Notes: generated by a model not told the origin, from the sequence alone. A stretch of DNA of 64,000 bases from Solibacillus sp. FSL H8-0538 (GCF_038003525.1 NZ_JBBOPI010000001.1:1603001-1667000); one strand, 5' to 3'. Shown: positions 36,125-45,446, counted from the stretch's first letter. Numbers and translations are program-made.

Positions 36125-36757
36125 TTATAAAAGTTGCTGAATCCCAATAATAAACTCATAGACAAAATAGCATGCAAAGCTAAGTAGCAAGACGCCAGCA
36201 GCTACAGTTAGCCACTTAATCATATTACGGTTCAATGCTTTCCGTGTGATTGAAATGATTGTCAAAAGTAATAAATCATGTAGCAAGATGCCACTTAAAA
36301 TGCCAGCAGCTACGATGTAAAAGCTATTTGCCGTACCATCCGCATACGATTTCGCTAATACAACCCCAAATACATTCACCCAAAAGACAAGATTTCCAGG
36401 AGAGATTGCCACAAGCAAGCCATTTTTAAACGAGCTGAAAAATGATTTGGTCACCTTTTCACCGGATAAAGTAATGTCATGATCCGCATTTTTAATCGAA
36501 TCGATCCCTAAATAAACTAAAAATCCAGCACCAATCAACCACATCGGCATTTGTATAATCGGTAGCGCTAAAATCGATGCGAGTCCAATCGATAACGTGA
36601 AAATCAACATTACATCGACTGTCAAGCCACCAAGACCAACCGCCCAGCCATGAATAAAGCCATTTTTTAAACCTTGTTTCGTCATTTCTACTGTAATTGC
36701 TCCGACCGGCATCGCAATAGCTAGCCCTACAAGTACATAAGTAATATACAAGCTCAA
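36125..36757 (-). CDS. LysE/RhtB family amino-acid exporter
   Basis: A 210-residue membrane protein with about six helices; LysE-type features are AMPVGAITVEMTKQGLKNG near the start, GAGFLVYLGIDSI, and AISPGNLVFWVNVFG. These exporters expel amino acids or homoserine lactone-like molecules. Start taken at TTG 36757 because GGAAGAAG is well placed and the N-terminus then matches the family; the frame opens at 36778. Substrate unknown. Confidence 0.85.
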   Translation of the reverse strand: MSLYITYVLVGLAIAMPVGAITVEMTKQGLKNGFIHGWAVGLGGLTVDVMLIFTLSIGLASILALPIIQMPMWLIGAGFLVYLGIDSIKNADHDITLSGEKVTKSFFSSFKNGLLVAISPGNLVFWVNVFGVVLAKSYADGTANSFYIVAAGILSGILLHDLLLLTIISITRKALNRNMIKWLTVAAGVLLLSFACYFVYEFIIGIQQLL

Positions 36758-36778
36758 AGAAACACTTCTTCCATTCAA

Positions 36779-37189
36779 TAGATGTCCTCTTACGTCCGTT
36801 TTATATACAAATTATAGCAATTTTTTTATTAATTTCAATAGGGTTAGATGGATTTGCAATTTTAAGTGGGGTCCTTATAAAGAAAAACACTGGAATGAAA
36901 CTTCATTTTTTTAAGCGAAGACGTCTTTTCCTTATTATATATACACATAAATACAATTGTGCCCAATGTTAATTATTATGGTCCCAATACAATTAGCTCT
37001 GAATAATGGGAACAAATTAAGAGAAAGATATTTTCGTTTAAAGATACAAATGAAAAACAACTTTTGGGTTTTTTTGTCGACTGAAATAAAAAAATGGGTA
37101 ATAAAGGAAACTTTTTTGTTCTTTTTTCGTAGTAAGTAATAACAGGAATGGTGGAAGGAATTTTAGAAATTGCAAAGGAGGATATGTAC
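36779..37189. other. Intergenic region without recognisable features
   Basis: AT-rich; a short ORF at 36957-37139 has no ribosome binding site and looks random. Nothing else identified. Confidence 0.5.
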
Positions 37190-37666
37190 ATGGAATATTT
37201 CGTCATATGCTTTTGCTTAGCCATTACGCTGCACAATATTGAAGAAGCTATTTGGTTGCCTGAATGGTCACAGCAAGCTACCAAATTTCAGAAGTCCGTA
37301 ACGCCAGGAGAATTTCGTTTTGCAGTTATTATTATTACAGTTTTCGCTTATTTGGCCGCATTTACGTTTTTATTTGTACCTCAATCAAATATAGCAAAGT
37401 GGACGTTTATTGGATTTTTAGGCTCAATGATAATAAATGCAATCTTTCCCCATCTATTAGCTACGATTGTGATGAAAACATACGCACCTGGCCTGATTAC
37501 AGGACTGTTGCTCAACATTCCTATCAATTCAATGATCCTTTTTCAACTATTTGAAAGCCAGGTAATTGAATATAAAGAGTTAATCATTTCTACTGTTGTA
37601 GTAGGAGGCTGTTTATTGGCACTGATTCCGCTATTGTTCAAGATAGGTAGGAAAGTGAGCTATTGA
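37190..37666 (+). CDS. HXXEE-domain membrane protein
   Basis: A 158-residue protein with four to five hydrophobic helices. The first helix holds the family-naming motif LHNIEEAIWLP (His-x-x-Glu-Glu), and later helices carry NAIFPHLLATI with a second His. The conserved acidic/His residues in membrane helices suggest a metal or hydrolase site; biochemical function unknown. ATG 37190 is 8 nt after AAAGGAGG. Confidence 0.8.
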   Translation: MEYFVICFCLAITLHNIEEAIWLPEWSQQATKFQKSVTPGEFRFAVIIITVFAYLAAFTFLFVPQSNIAKWTFIGFLGSMIINAIFPHLLATIVMKTYAPGLITGLLLNIPINSMILFQLFESQVIEYKELIISTVVVGGCLLALIPLLFKIGRKVSY

Positions 37667-37715
37667 ATTAGCGGTGAATTTGTTAATGAGCACAGTATAA
37701 ATAAGGTGGTGTATT

Positions 37716-38189
37716 ATGATGAAATTGACTAAAAGGGTAGCCATAATTGTCATGGGGATTCTATGTATTGTACTGTTAACAAAAATTCTGAAGAAGGATT
37801 TATGGAGTGTAAACGCTGAATTATTTAAGGAAGAATTTTTATCAATTAGCCAATCTGTTGAAACCGTAAATTTGTTAAATATAACTCCATTTGAATGGGA
37901 TAGGGCCTATTCCTTTAACCCCTATACACCTGAAGATTTGATTTATGAAACAGTAGGGTATAAATGGGATAATATTAGTGAAACCGTTAATGAAGGAATG
38001 AATCAAATCGTATTTTTGAACGATGAAAAAGTTGTTTGCTACATATACGGGTATCCAGAAAATAATGGTTATGGTCTAGCTTTTATAACTGAAAATTATA
38101 CTGAAGTTGCTTCGATCCTGAATGTAAAGGATGAGTTGGATTTTCACGTAACGAGAAGTGAAAGTGTGATCTATTTACGAAATGATTAA
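37716..38189 (+). CDS. Membrane-anchored protein of unknown function
   Basis: A 157-residue protein with an N-terminal transmembrane helix (VAIIVMGILCIVLLTKIL) and an extracytoplasmic domain with FEWDRAYSFNPYTPED and a Gly/Tyr-rich CYIYGYPENNGYGLAF. The layout recalls a small Bacillus group with the same aromatic-rich domain, but I cannot name it. AAGGTGG ribosome binding site. The next gene begins close to its stop. Confidence 0.65.
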   Translation: MMKLTKRVAIIVMGILCIVLLTKILKKDLWSVNAELFKEEFLSISQSVETVNLLNITPFEWDRAYSFNPYTPEDLIYETVGYKWDNISETVNEGMNQIVFLNDEKVVCYIYGYPENNGYGLAFITENYTEVASILNVKDELDFHVTRSESVIYLRND

Positions 38190-38208
38190 ACAAGAGAGTG
38201 GGTGTCAA

Positions 38209-38718
38209 ATGACGAACATTAAAGAGGAATTATATCAACTTATTCAGGAACTACCTGAAAAAGAGTTGGCAAACCTTTTGTTTTATGCTGAGCATTTAAA
38301 GAAAGACTTTTTGTACAGAGAATTCTTACAAGCCAAAGGGGTAGTTATTACAGAATTGTATGGGGAAGGTGATGACATTAAAGGTCATTGGGAGGCAGCA
38401 TTTACTAGTGGCATAAGTGAGGACAAGAAAAAGGAAATTTACCTGGCTCAATTTCTATGGCATGTCTTTAGCTATGAGGAAGTACCCTGTTTGCAGAGGG
38501 AAGATGCAATGGCAGCCTTAGATGAACTTACCAAAACAGAATTTTATGTGTTTTATCAAAATCGTCCACTCGTAACAAAATTTGAACATGCTGATAAAGT
38601 TAAAGCGATTGATTTCAAAGACCAACAAGACATTTATATTGTAGATGTCAATTTCAACTGGACGTATGTCAATACACATGAAGACCAGTGCGGGCCGTAT
38701 TTTTATCAGTTAATCTAG
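38209..38718 (+). CDS. DUF4275 protein with DUF2281-like N-terminal segment
   Basis: A 169-residue cytoplasmic protein. Residues 1-35 (KEELYQLIQELPEKELANLL) look like the short helical DUF2281/antitoxin-type leader; the rest matches DUF4275: LAQFLWHVFSYEEVPCL, EFYVFYQN, DIYIVDVNFNWTYVNTHE and CGPYFYQ. Start at ATG 38209; ATG 38182 overlaps the previous gene but has no ribosome binding site. Possibly a domain fusion. Function unknown. Confidence 0.7.
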   Translation: MTNIKEELYQLIQELPEKELANLLFYAEHLKKDFLYREFLQAKGVVITELYGEGDDIKGHWEAAFTSGISEDKKKEIYLAQFLWHVFSYEEVPCLQREDAMAALDELTKTEFYVFYQNRPLVTKFEHADKVKAIDFKDQQDIYIVDVNFNWTYVNTHEDQCGPYFYQLI

Positions 38719-38794
38719 AACGAGAGAATGATATGCTAGAAACTTTTCAAGAAATGATGACGCCACTTTTTATAGCTATAAATAGCCTAGTCAA

Positions 38795-39012
38795 CTAGTT
38801 CAACTGGGTGAATGACGTCTGTATTTCACAGGCGTCATTTTTAATTTGATTCAATTGCCCGCAATAATGATTATAGTATGTCATATAACTCTGTACTTTC
38901 TGTCTAACCTCCTCAAACATTAGACGTTGTATTTTCCCACGTTCACTTTCCTCAATACAAAACGTTTAAATTCATCTGTATGCGTAGTTGCTTTTTCACT
39001 AAGAGCATTTAC
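38795..39012 (-). pseudogene. IS3/IS150 remnant with OrfA start joined to OrfB end
   Basis: The minus strand reads an OrfA-like segment (NPYVNALSEKATTHTDEFKR, then EESERGKIQRLMFEE) directly joined to an OrfB C-terminus (VQSYMTYYNHY, and MTPVKYRRH in the neighbouring frame). About 1 kb of transposase is missing between the parts. The same OrfB tail occurs in degraded form at 43742-43880. Confidence 0.65.
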
Positions 39013-39220
39013 ATAAGGGTTGCATCGGAGCTTTTCTTATTGTTTTTTAGTGAATGACTTTTTTGATATTTTAATTGGTTCGAATAGTCCGTATAAAATT
39101 TTTTTATCGTTCTATTTTATTTAAAGTAGACTAATATACTTGCATATACAACCTACGTTTAATTTTTGAAAATTGATGCATACTTCTGTTAGAGCAATAA
39201 AAAATTGAGGTGACGTTACA
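39013..39220. other. Upstream region of the first germination operon
   Basis: Should carry a sporulation (sigma-G type) promoter. CATACTT at 39179-39185 could be a -10 element, but no good -35 match sits at the right distance, so I do not call a promoter. Confidence 0.4.
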
Positions 39221-40774
39221 ATGAGTAATACCAAAAAATTAAACGCAGATTCTAGCGATCAAAAAAATGCTCTATTATTGCATACAAGTCTTCAAGAAAA
39301 TCTTCAAGAAATAAAAAAAACAGTCGGTAATAGTAATGATGTCATTATCAGAATGTTGAATATCGGTAAATCAAAAGAACAATTAATTGGAATTATTTAC
39401 ACTGATGGTTTAGCAGACAAGTCAGTAATAACGGATTTTATCATGGATTCTTTGGTGCTAGATATAGAAAGCTCCTCCACCAACAGCTCACAACAGGCCC
39501 TTGAGTTTTTAAAAGACTACTGCTTAACAGTTGGAGACGTCATAGATATAACGGACTTCAACGTTTTATACAGTTCTATTTTCAGTGGTGAAACGGTCAT
39601 CTTGCTTGAGGGAAACACAAAGGGTATATCTGCTAGCACTCAACATTCCAAGGATAGAGCTATTACCGATCCCACTACTGAAACAGTTATTCGCGGACCT
39701 CGGGAATCATTTACTGAAACATTACGGACGAATACAGCTTTAATTCGTCGTAAAATAAAAAACCCTAACCTTTGGATGAAATCGAAAGTTATTGGAAGAT
39801 ATACAAAAACTGATGTTTGTATTATGTATATTAATGGAGTTGCAAACGACAAAATCGTTAAAGAAGTTATGACACGTCTCGATCGAATTGACATTGATGG
39901 AATACTAGAGAGCGGTTATATAGAAGAACTAATACAAGACACTACATTCACACCTTTCCCAACTGTCTATAACACGGAACGCCCAGATGTTATTGCCGCA
40001 GAATTATTGGAAGGAAAAGTAGCTATCTTAGTAGATGGTACACCGTTTGTTCTCATAGTACCTGCTCCATTTTCTTCATTCATACAAGCGGCAGAAGATC
40101 ATTATCAACGTTCCGATGTGAGTAGTCTTATTCGAATCATGCGTTACACGGGCATTGGCATTGCCTTATTAGGGCCTTCATTTTATGTAGCAATTACTAC
40201 TTTCCATCAGGAAATGCTGCCAACATCCATGCTGATTAGTCTTGCATCTCAACGTGAAGGGGTACCATTCCCAGCAATCGCAGAAGCTTTAATAATGGAA
40301 ATTGCCTTTGAAATTTTAAGAGAAGCTGGTCTTCGGATGCCTAGGACGATTGGTCCAGCAGTTTCCATTGTAGGAACCTTAGTTATTGGACAGGCAGCAG
40401 TAGAGGCTGGAATGGTTTCTGCTGTTATGGTTATCGTCGTCTCGCTAACCGCTATTTGTAGTTTTTTGTTTCCATCTTATGCACTCTCGAATACGTTTAG
40501 GCTATTGCGGTTTCCATTAATGGGCTTAGCAGCTATGTTCGGTTTATTTGGTGTCATGATTGGATTAATAGCCTTGATCCTTCATCTTTGTAGCCTTCGT
40601 ACGTTTGGCGTACCGTATATGAGCCCGTTTGCACCGCTTATTCCATCGGAGCAAAAGGATTCAATTCTTCGTTTTCCACGTTGGGCTTTACTAAGTCGCT
40701 CTCGTTTAATCGCTCCAAATAATACGACACGAGGACATAACCCGTTAGATAAACCAACAAAAGCAAGAAAATGA
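39221..40774 (+). CDS. GerA-type spore germination receptor, A subunit (operon 1)
   Basis: A 517-residue GerA-family protein: soluble N-terminal region with EDYCL-type helices, VIRGPRESFTETLRTNTALI, LWMKSKVIGRYTKTDV and YINGVANDKIVKEV; then five or so membrane helices with FVLIVPAPFSSFIQAAEDHY and LREAGLRMPRTIGPAVSIVG. The A subunits form pentameric ion channels in the spore inner membrane that open when the receptor binds germinant. First gene of a four-gene operon. A paralog lies at 49134. Confidence 0.92.
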   Translation: MSNTKKLNADSSDQKNALLLHTSLQENLQEIKKTVGNSNDVIIRMLNIGKSKEQLIGIIYTDGLADKSVITDFIMDSLVLDIESSSTNSSQQALEFLKDYCLTVGDVIDITDFNVLYSSIFSGETVILLEGNTKGISASTQHSKDRAITDPTTETVIRGPRESFTETLRTNTALIRRKIKNPNLWMKSKVIGRYTKTDVCIMYINGVANDKIVKEVMTRLDRIDIDGILESGYIEELIQDTTFTPFPTVYNTERPDVIAAELLEGKVAILVDGTPFVLIVPAPFSSFIQAAEDHYQRSDVSSLIRIMRYTGIGIALLGPSFYVAITTFHQEMLPTSMLISLASQREGVPFPAIAEALIMEIAFEILREAGLRMPRTIGPAVSIVGTLVIGQAAVEAGMVSAVMVIVVSLTAICSFLFPSYALSNTFRLLRFPLMGLAAMFGLFGVMIGLIALILHLCSLRTFGVPYMSPFAPLIPSEQKDSILRFPRWALLSRSRLIAPNNTTRGHNPLDKPTKARK

Positions 40775-40776
40775 TG

Positions 40777-40863
40777 TTTTAGTGGATAAGAAAGTATAAC
40801 TTTCTCATCCACATAAGTAAGGACATTAACTCGCCCAATTTTTGCGAGTTGTATCTTTCTAAT
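40777..40863 (-). repeat. Dispersed double-hairpin repeat, copy 6, inside the ger operon
   Basis: Near-perfect reverse copy: TTTTAGTGGATAAGAAAGT / ACTTTCTCATCCAC hairpin, CATAAGTAAGGACATTAACT, hairpin CTCGC / GCGAG, end ATCTTTCTAAT. It fills nearly the whole gap between the A and C genes of operon 1; operon 2 has only 22 bp there. Confidence 0.9.
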
Positions 40864-40893
40864 CAAATTTGCTTCCTAAAAGGAGGGCTTCAT

Positions 40894-42090
40894 CTGAAAA
40901 AAAAAATGGTACTAGTTTCATTTCTTACGTTTACTTTATTTATTTGTGGATGTGGGAGCAAGCGTGAATTAAACGAGCTCGCTATTGTTCTTGCCATGGG
41001 GATTGATAAGGTAGAAGAAGGTTATGAAGTATCACTGCAAGTTGTAAATCCAAATGAAGTCTCTTCCAAGCAAGGAGGTAGTGGGCGAGCACCGGTTGTT
41101 ACCTATTATGCGAAAGGTAAAAGTATATTTGAAGCAATAAGACGCTCGACTACAATTACTCCAAGAAAACCCTACTTCGCTCATATTCAAATCCTTATTT
41201 TGGGGGAAGAATTAGCGAAGGAAGGAATTAGCGAATCCCTCGACTTTTTTTTAAGAGACAATGAGCTTCGAAGTGATTTTTTTGTAATTGTATCGGATGA
41301 AACGACTGCAAGAGAGGTTTTGGGCATATTTACCCCTTTAGAAAAAATTCCCGCAAACAAACTGTTTAGCTCTCTTGAAGTTTCGGGAAAGTCATGGGCA
41401 CCTTCTACATCTGTTCATGTACATGACTTAGTAAATGAACTTAGTACAAAAGAAAAAAATTCAATTTTACCTAATATTAGTATATTGGGGGATGCTGCAC
41501 TAGGAATGAATCAGAGTAACGTAGAAAAAATTGAACCTCCAGCAAAATTAAAATACACGGGATTAGCGGTAATTAAACAGGATAAATTAGCCGGCATACT
41601 GACTGAAGACGAAAGCAAAGGCTATAACTATTTAAAAAATAATGTAAAAAGCACAGTAGCGGTAATTTCCTGTCCTGAAGAAGGAGAGTTAGCAATGGAA
41701 ATTTCAAGTGTTAAAACTAAACTGAAGGGAAAAGTGAAAAATGGATTCCCATCGATTGATGTAAAAATTAGGGTGGAACAAAATGTCGGAGAAGTAAATT
41801 GCTCGATTGACCTTACAAAAAAGAAGACGAGAGACTATATCAATAATAAGACAACAGAACAAATCAAAAAAAATATAGAGGAAACGCTTGTTACCTTTCA
41901 AAATGACTATCAAATCGATGTATTGGGGTTTGGGGAAGCTATTCGTCGAGCCGATCATAAAGCATGGAATAAAATGAAGGAGGAGTGGGTAGAATTATTT
42001 CCAAATGTGGAGGTAAATGTTTCTGTGGATGTAAAAACAACTGGAACTGGGACAAAAGTAAATTCCATCTTACATGAGGAGAAGGAGTAG
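40894..42090 (+). CDS. GerC-type lipoprotein of germination receptor (operon 1)
   Basis: A 398-residue Ger(x)C lipoprotein with lipobox LFICGC, then KRELNELAIVLAMGIDKVEE and ESLDFFLRDNELRSDFFV. C subunits attach the receptor to the outer face of the spore inner membrane. The start is unusual: AGGAGGG is 7 nt before CTG (40894), which begins Leu/Met-Lys-Lys-Lys as in its paralog; the first in-frame ATG (40906) is 19 nt away from the site. The repeat element just upstream may have displaced the original start. Confidence 0.88.
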   Translation: MKKKMVLVSFLTFTLFICGCGSKRELNELAIVLAMGIDKVEEGYEVSLQVVNPNEVSSKQGGSGRAPVVTYYAKGKSIFEAIRRSTTITPRKPYFAHIQILILGEELAKEGISESLDFFLRDNELRSDFFVIVSDETTAREVLGIFTPLEKIPANKLFSSLEVSGKSWAPSTSVHVHDLVNELSTKEKNSILPNISILGDAALGMNQSNVEKIEPPAKLKYTGLAVIKQDKLAGILTEDESKGYNYLKNNVKSTVAVISCPEEGELAMEISSVKTKLKGKVKNGFPSIDVKIRVEQNVGEVNCSIDLTKKKTRDYINNKTTEQIKKNIEETLVTFQNDYQIDVLGFGEAIRRADHKAWNKMKEEWVELFPNVEVNVSVDVKTTGTGTKVNSILHEEKE

Positions 42091-42093
42091 ATT

Positions 42094-42327
42094 ATGATAG
42101 GAATTTTAGGAGTATTAGTCGTCTCTATTTCCATCCTCCTTATAGAACTCCCCAATCTTCGCGCAGAGAATAACAGGAAAGATATGTTCATTTTTTGGAG
42201 TTTAATGCTATTTTCTACGGGACTAGGTTTAGCGGTTACTCTTCAACTTAAAATACCTAACCCAACAGATTGGATTTCCTTTATTTATAGACCATTAAGC
42301 GATTTATTCATTCGAACTTTTATGTAG
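42094..42327 (+). CDS. Small membrane protein of the ger operon 1, 77 residues
   Basis: Two hydrophobic helices: an N-terminal IGILGVLVVSISILLIELP and a central FWSLMLFSTGLGLAVTLQL, ending PNPTDWISFIYRPLSDLFI. A counterpart of equal length sits at the same place in operon 2, so it is a genuine component. Small fourth (D-type) proteins occur in some ger operons and modulate receptor response; this is the likely role. AAGGAG site precedes the ATG. Confidence 0.8.
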   Translation: MIGILGVLVVSISILLIELPNLRAENNRKDMFIFWSLMLFSTGLGLAVTLQLKIPNPTDWISFIYRPLSDLFIRTFM

Positions 42328-42375
42328 AAAATCAGTTAGTTGGGATAATATTACAGCGAAAGAGGTGAGGAAACA

Positions 42376-43473
42376 GTGAATAATATTGTTATTAGCGCTA
42401 GGCAATTCACAATACTTGTAGTTTTCTTCACAGTTGGTACAAGTCTATTATTCATTCCTGCGCTTGTTGTGGGTGTGGTTATGCAGGATGCTTGGATAAC
42501 TTGTATATTATCAGTACTAATAAGTTTACTACTAGTAAAATTGTATATCGCAGTAGGGAATATAGCACCAAATATGTCCCTAGTTGAGATAAATGAAAAG
42601 GTATTAGGGAAGTGGCTAGGAAGTTTTGTATCTGTCACTTTTATTTTTTTCACCTTCATTACAGCCGGAGAGCTTGTATCGTTTGTCAGTAGTTTTATGA
42701 ATATAGAAATCATGCATGATTCACCTGCGTATCCATTTAGTATACTTTTTGGATTAGTTGTTATCATGGCGATCAGTTTAGGATTAGAAACCTTTGCTCG
42801 TTCAGCAGAAATTTTGTTTGTTGTATTTATTTTTTTGTTTGTTGCATTTATTCTATTAATTTCTCCCCAAATAAGGGTTGAAAACATCCAACCTGTATTA
42901 GAGCATGGGCCAAAGTCTATGCTGTTTAGTAGCTTACTTTTTTTAAGTATTTGTTCACTCCCCATGGTTTCATTGTTAATGATATTCCCTGTTTCAATTA
43001 GGGAACGAAAGGAAGCGGAAAAGGGATTTTATATAGGTACAATAATAGGTGGGGGAATATTAACAATCATTGTAACTTTATGTATTTTAGTGTTAAACCC
43101 AAAATACACAGCAAACTCTAGATACCCAGGTTACGACATAGCTAAGCTCATTTCAATCGGAAATTTTATAGAGCGGATTGAGGTTATTATGGCTTTTATG
43201 TGGATAATTACTATATTTTTCAAAACGCTATTATATTTTTATGCATCGGTCATTGGCTTATCGAGGTTACTAAAAGTAAAAAATAATCGTGTTCTTACAT
43301 TGCCTCTTGGATTTATATTAATTCTTCTAGCTCAATTTGTTCATCCTGAAATAATCCATTTGGACATATATAACAAGGAGACTTGGTTCCCTTTAGTTAC
43401 TACTTTCGGTCTTTTTCTTCCATTATTGCTATTACTTGTGGCTAAAATAAGGAAAATTGGTGGCGTTAAATAA
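42376..43473 (+). CDS. GerB-type germination receptor subunit (operon 1)
   Basis: A 365-residue membrane protein of the amino-acid permease-like (APC) spore germination family with about ten helices: FTILVVFFTVGTSLLFIPAL at the start, LVVIMAISLGLETFARSAEI in the middle. B subunits hold the germinant-binding pocket, so this one sets operon specificity. GTG start after GAGGTGAGG. Confidence 0.9.
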   Translation: MNNIVISARQFTILVVFFTVGTSLLFIPALVVGVVMQDAWITCILSVLISLLLVKLYIAVGNIAPNMSLVEINEKVLGKWLGSFVSVTFIFFTFITAGELVSFVSSFMNIEIMHDSPAYPFSILFGLVVIMAISLGLETFARSAEILFVVFIFLFVAFILLISPQIRVENIQPVLEHGPKSMLFSSLLFLSICSLPMVSLLMIFPVSIRERKEAEKGFYIGTIIGGGILTIIVTLCILVLNPKYTANSRYPGYDIAKLISIGNFIERIEVIMAFMWIITIFFKTLLYFYASVIGLSRLLKVKNNRVLTLPLGFILILLAQFVHPEIIHLDIYNKETWFPLVTTFGLFLPLLLLLVAKIRKIGGVK

Positions 43474-44078
43474 TCCGTAGTTGTTTCTTGCATTTTTCCA
43501 ATGGGCACTTAAATAGTTGATTTCTACTAAGAATTCTGCAAAGCATAGGCTAAATAGTGATAGGTTATTGGTGCTCTGGCACTCGTTTTCCGCGGACGGT
43601 GGCGAGCCTATTCGGAAGGGTCTCACCGGTATCGCTTTTTCCGCATTAGTGTCGCGCGGCCGCAGCACTATTGGTTGCTGAATATAATAACGTAGAAGCA
43701 TAAAAATACGATGAAAAAATACGGTTGCGGGGTTTTTCAGTGCCCTCGTATTTCACAGGAGTCATTCTTTTTTTGATTTTATTGCCCACTATAATGAATA
43801 ATGTATGTCATAAAACTTTATAGTTCTTGTTTAACCTTTTCAAATGTTCTACATGATTTACACTCCGTCTTATCTTTCATAAAACCAAAAAGGATTCTTT
43901 GGAAGCGTTATCCAAAAGGTCCAATTTATAACTAGGGGTTGATTTCCGTTCTGGCTGGACGCTTTTCAGGGGGAGTTCGATGAGCCGCTTCGTTTGGTTT
44001 TCGAATCTTTAATACTAGAGCAGTTTAGTAATAGATTAGAAGGATGTATAAATAATTTATTACAAGTGGTGATACATA
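43474..44078. other. Debris: GC-rich repeats and insertion remnant
   Basis: Contains a GC-rich dispersed repeat (about 43565-43680, with CGGACGGTGGCGAGCC and GGTCTCACCGG), a second related scrap near 43940-43990 (GGCTGGACGCTTTTCAGG), and the IS3 OrfB tail listed separately. No intact gene. Confidence 0.55.
43742..43880 (-). pseudogene. IS3/IS150 OrfB C-terminal fragment
   Basis: The minus strand reads GFMKDKTECKSCRTFEKVKQ, a stop, then SFMTY, more stops, and MTPVKYEGTEKPRNR in a shifted frame: the usual OrfB ending, broken by stops and frameshifts. It is homologous to the tail at 38795-39012. Confidence 0.6.
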
Positions 44079-44251
44079 ATGGAAATGATATTGAGGATAT
44101 GTAGTTTCTTAACTACAATAGCAATTGCTTTGATAATTTGGAAATCTCCATCCGCGTTGGAAGAAGAAAAATCTTCAAAGAAAAGGAACAGAATAGTTTG
44201 GTGCTTATAGGGGTTGACATAATTTTATTTGGATTAAAGCTGCTAATTTAA
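44079..44251 (+). pseudogene. Small two-helix membrane protein with frameshift
   Basis: ATG 44079 opens ILRICSFLTTIAIALIIWKS, a charged loop (EEEKSSKKR), then a stop near 44208. In the next frame the sequence continues as LIGVDIILFGLKLLI before a stop at 44249-44251, a natural second helix. One insertion or deletion near 44190 explains both. No family recognised. Confidence 0.45.
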
Positions 44252-44356
44252 TTGAAACACTGGATAAACCGTTAGTGAATTTTATTAAAAAAAGCGTACT
44301 TTTTCGCTAAAGGGCTTGTTGATGAAAGAAGAATTGACTTTATTGGGGCTATATAG

Positions 44357-44581
44357 TTGAAGAAAATTTTAATTATAGTCATTATCCCTATAGCTATATT
44401 TTTGGTAGGTTATTTTTCAATTATCGTATATGCACATAGTAAGCTAAATAATGCGAAGGAAAAAATAATCGAGAATAACCCTGAAATTACTAAAGTAGAG
44501 TATATAAATAGTAGTGGACATTGGTTGACGGAGAAATTTCGGAAAAAGATTTATTGGAATAATTCAACTCAAGTTTTATGA
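44357..44581 (+). pseudogene. DUF3139-like small membrane protein, truncated
   Basis: TTG start; KKILIIVIIPIAIFLVGYFS signal-anchor, then YAHSKLNNAKEKI and a short extracytoplasmic part resembling DUF3139. The frame stops early, but the neighbouring frame continues IQLKFYEVIYAGNKIRENK, so a frameshift probably cut the usual C-terminal half. Confidence 0.5.
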
Positions 44582-44969
44582 AGTAATTTATGCGGGAAAC
44601 AAAATTCGGGAAAATAAGTAAATTATTACAGATTAGAACCATTACCCAACAAGAAATTATACTTACTTGAACTATCTCTATGAAAACCCGAAAGAAAATG
44701 AACACTTCATTGAGAAAAAATTGTTTATTCTCCTTCAAAGTCCTGTCCTTGAAATTTAAGCAGTTAATAGGTAACTTTGCTAATCATTAAAAAAAAAGCA
44801 AACGTATTCCAAAGGGCGTTGGGGGTTGTTTCTATTATTAGGAAAGACGATGAGATAGTATATTAGACAGATATGTTTTTTGGTGAAAACTGATGTGAAC
44901 TATTTTTACAAAAAGAGCGTGTATTTGGAAATGTCCTTTTTCATTTTGTGCTAACGGAAGGAATACAAT
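44582..44969. other. Intergenic, nothing recognised
   Basis: AT-rich sequence with short frames lacking start signals. No repeat or terminator of note. Confidence 0.45.
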
Positions 44970-45446
44970 ATGATACTTTTAAATGGTGTCAGTGGGTTTA
45001 TTGGTAATGCAGCTTTTGATACCGACCTAGAAGTTATTGGTGCTGAATGTAAAAAACATTGCTATTCAATTATCGATAATCTAGGTGGTGAGGTTTTAAC
45101 TTGGAATGAGCTAGAAGTAGGCCGAAATTATTACTATGTGCAAGTAAAGGTTTTCGATGAGTGTTTGTATATCCTGCTCAATGCGATGTATCCATTTATT
45201 GCTATTTCTTCTTCAGCTGCACCAGGCGGCCTAGATTATATTGATCATGAGCAGTTATGGAAGGGATTTAGTTTGCATTATCATGTTCTCCGTGCAGATG
45301 AGTTAAATGAATTGTTAGTGATAAAGGAAGTGAAGGACACAAATTTTGTAGAAAACAACCATCAATTAAGTGAAGCAGAATTTTATAACATAAAATATTG
45401 GCGCCCTAAAACGGTTGGGGACATTGTATTTAACTATTGGGATTAA
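44970..45446 (+). CDS. Hypothetical cytoplasmic protein, 158 residues
   Basis: No signal peptide or membrane helix. Mixed alpha/beta pattern with AISSSAAPGGLDYIDHEQLW in the middle and a conserved-looking C-terminal NIKYWRPKTVGDIVFNYWD. The ending recalls Bacillus proteins encoded near polymorphic toxin or immunity genes, but I cannot confirm this. CGGAAGGAAT ribosome binding site before the ATG. Confidence 0.6.
   Translation: MILLNGVSGFIGNAAFDTDLEVIGAECKKHCYSIIDNLGGEVLTWNELEVGRNYYYVQVKVFDECLYILLNAMYPFIAISSSAAPGGLDYIDHEQLWKGFSLHYHVLRADELNELLVIKEVKDTNFVENNHQLSEAEFYNIKYWRPKTVGDIVFNYWD

Noticed and set aside
36957-37139. 60-codon plus-strand ORF
   Set aside because: No ribosome binding site; AT-rich random frame.
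39121-39220. Sigma-G promoter before ger operon 1
   Set aside because: A CATACTT -10 candidate is present, but no acceptable -35 at 17-18 bp.
42351-42965. 204-codon ORF antisense to gerB of operon 1
   Set aside because: Shadow of a membrane-protein gene; no ribosome binding site and low-complexity composition.
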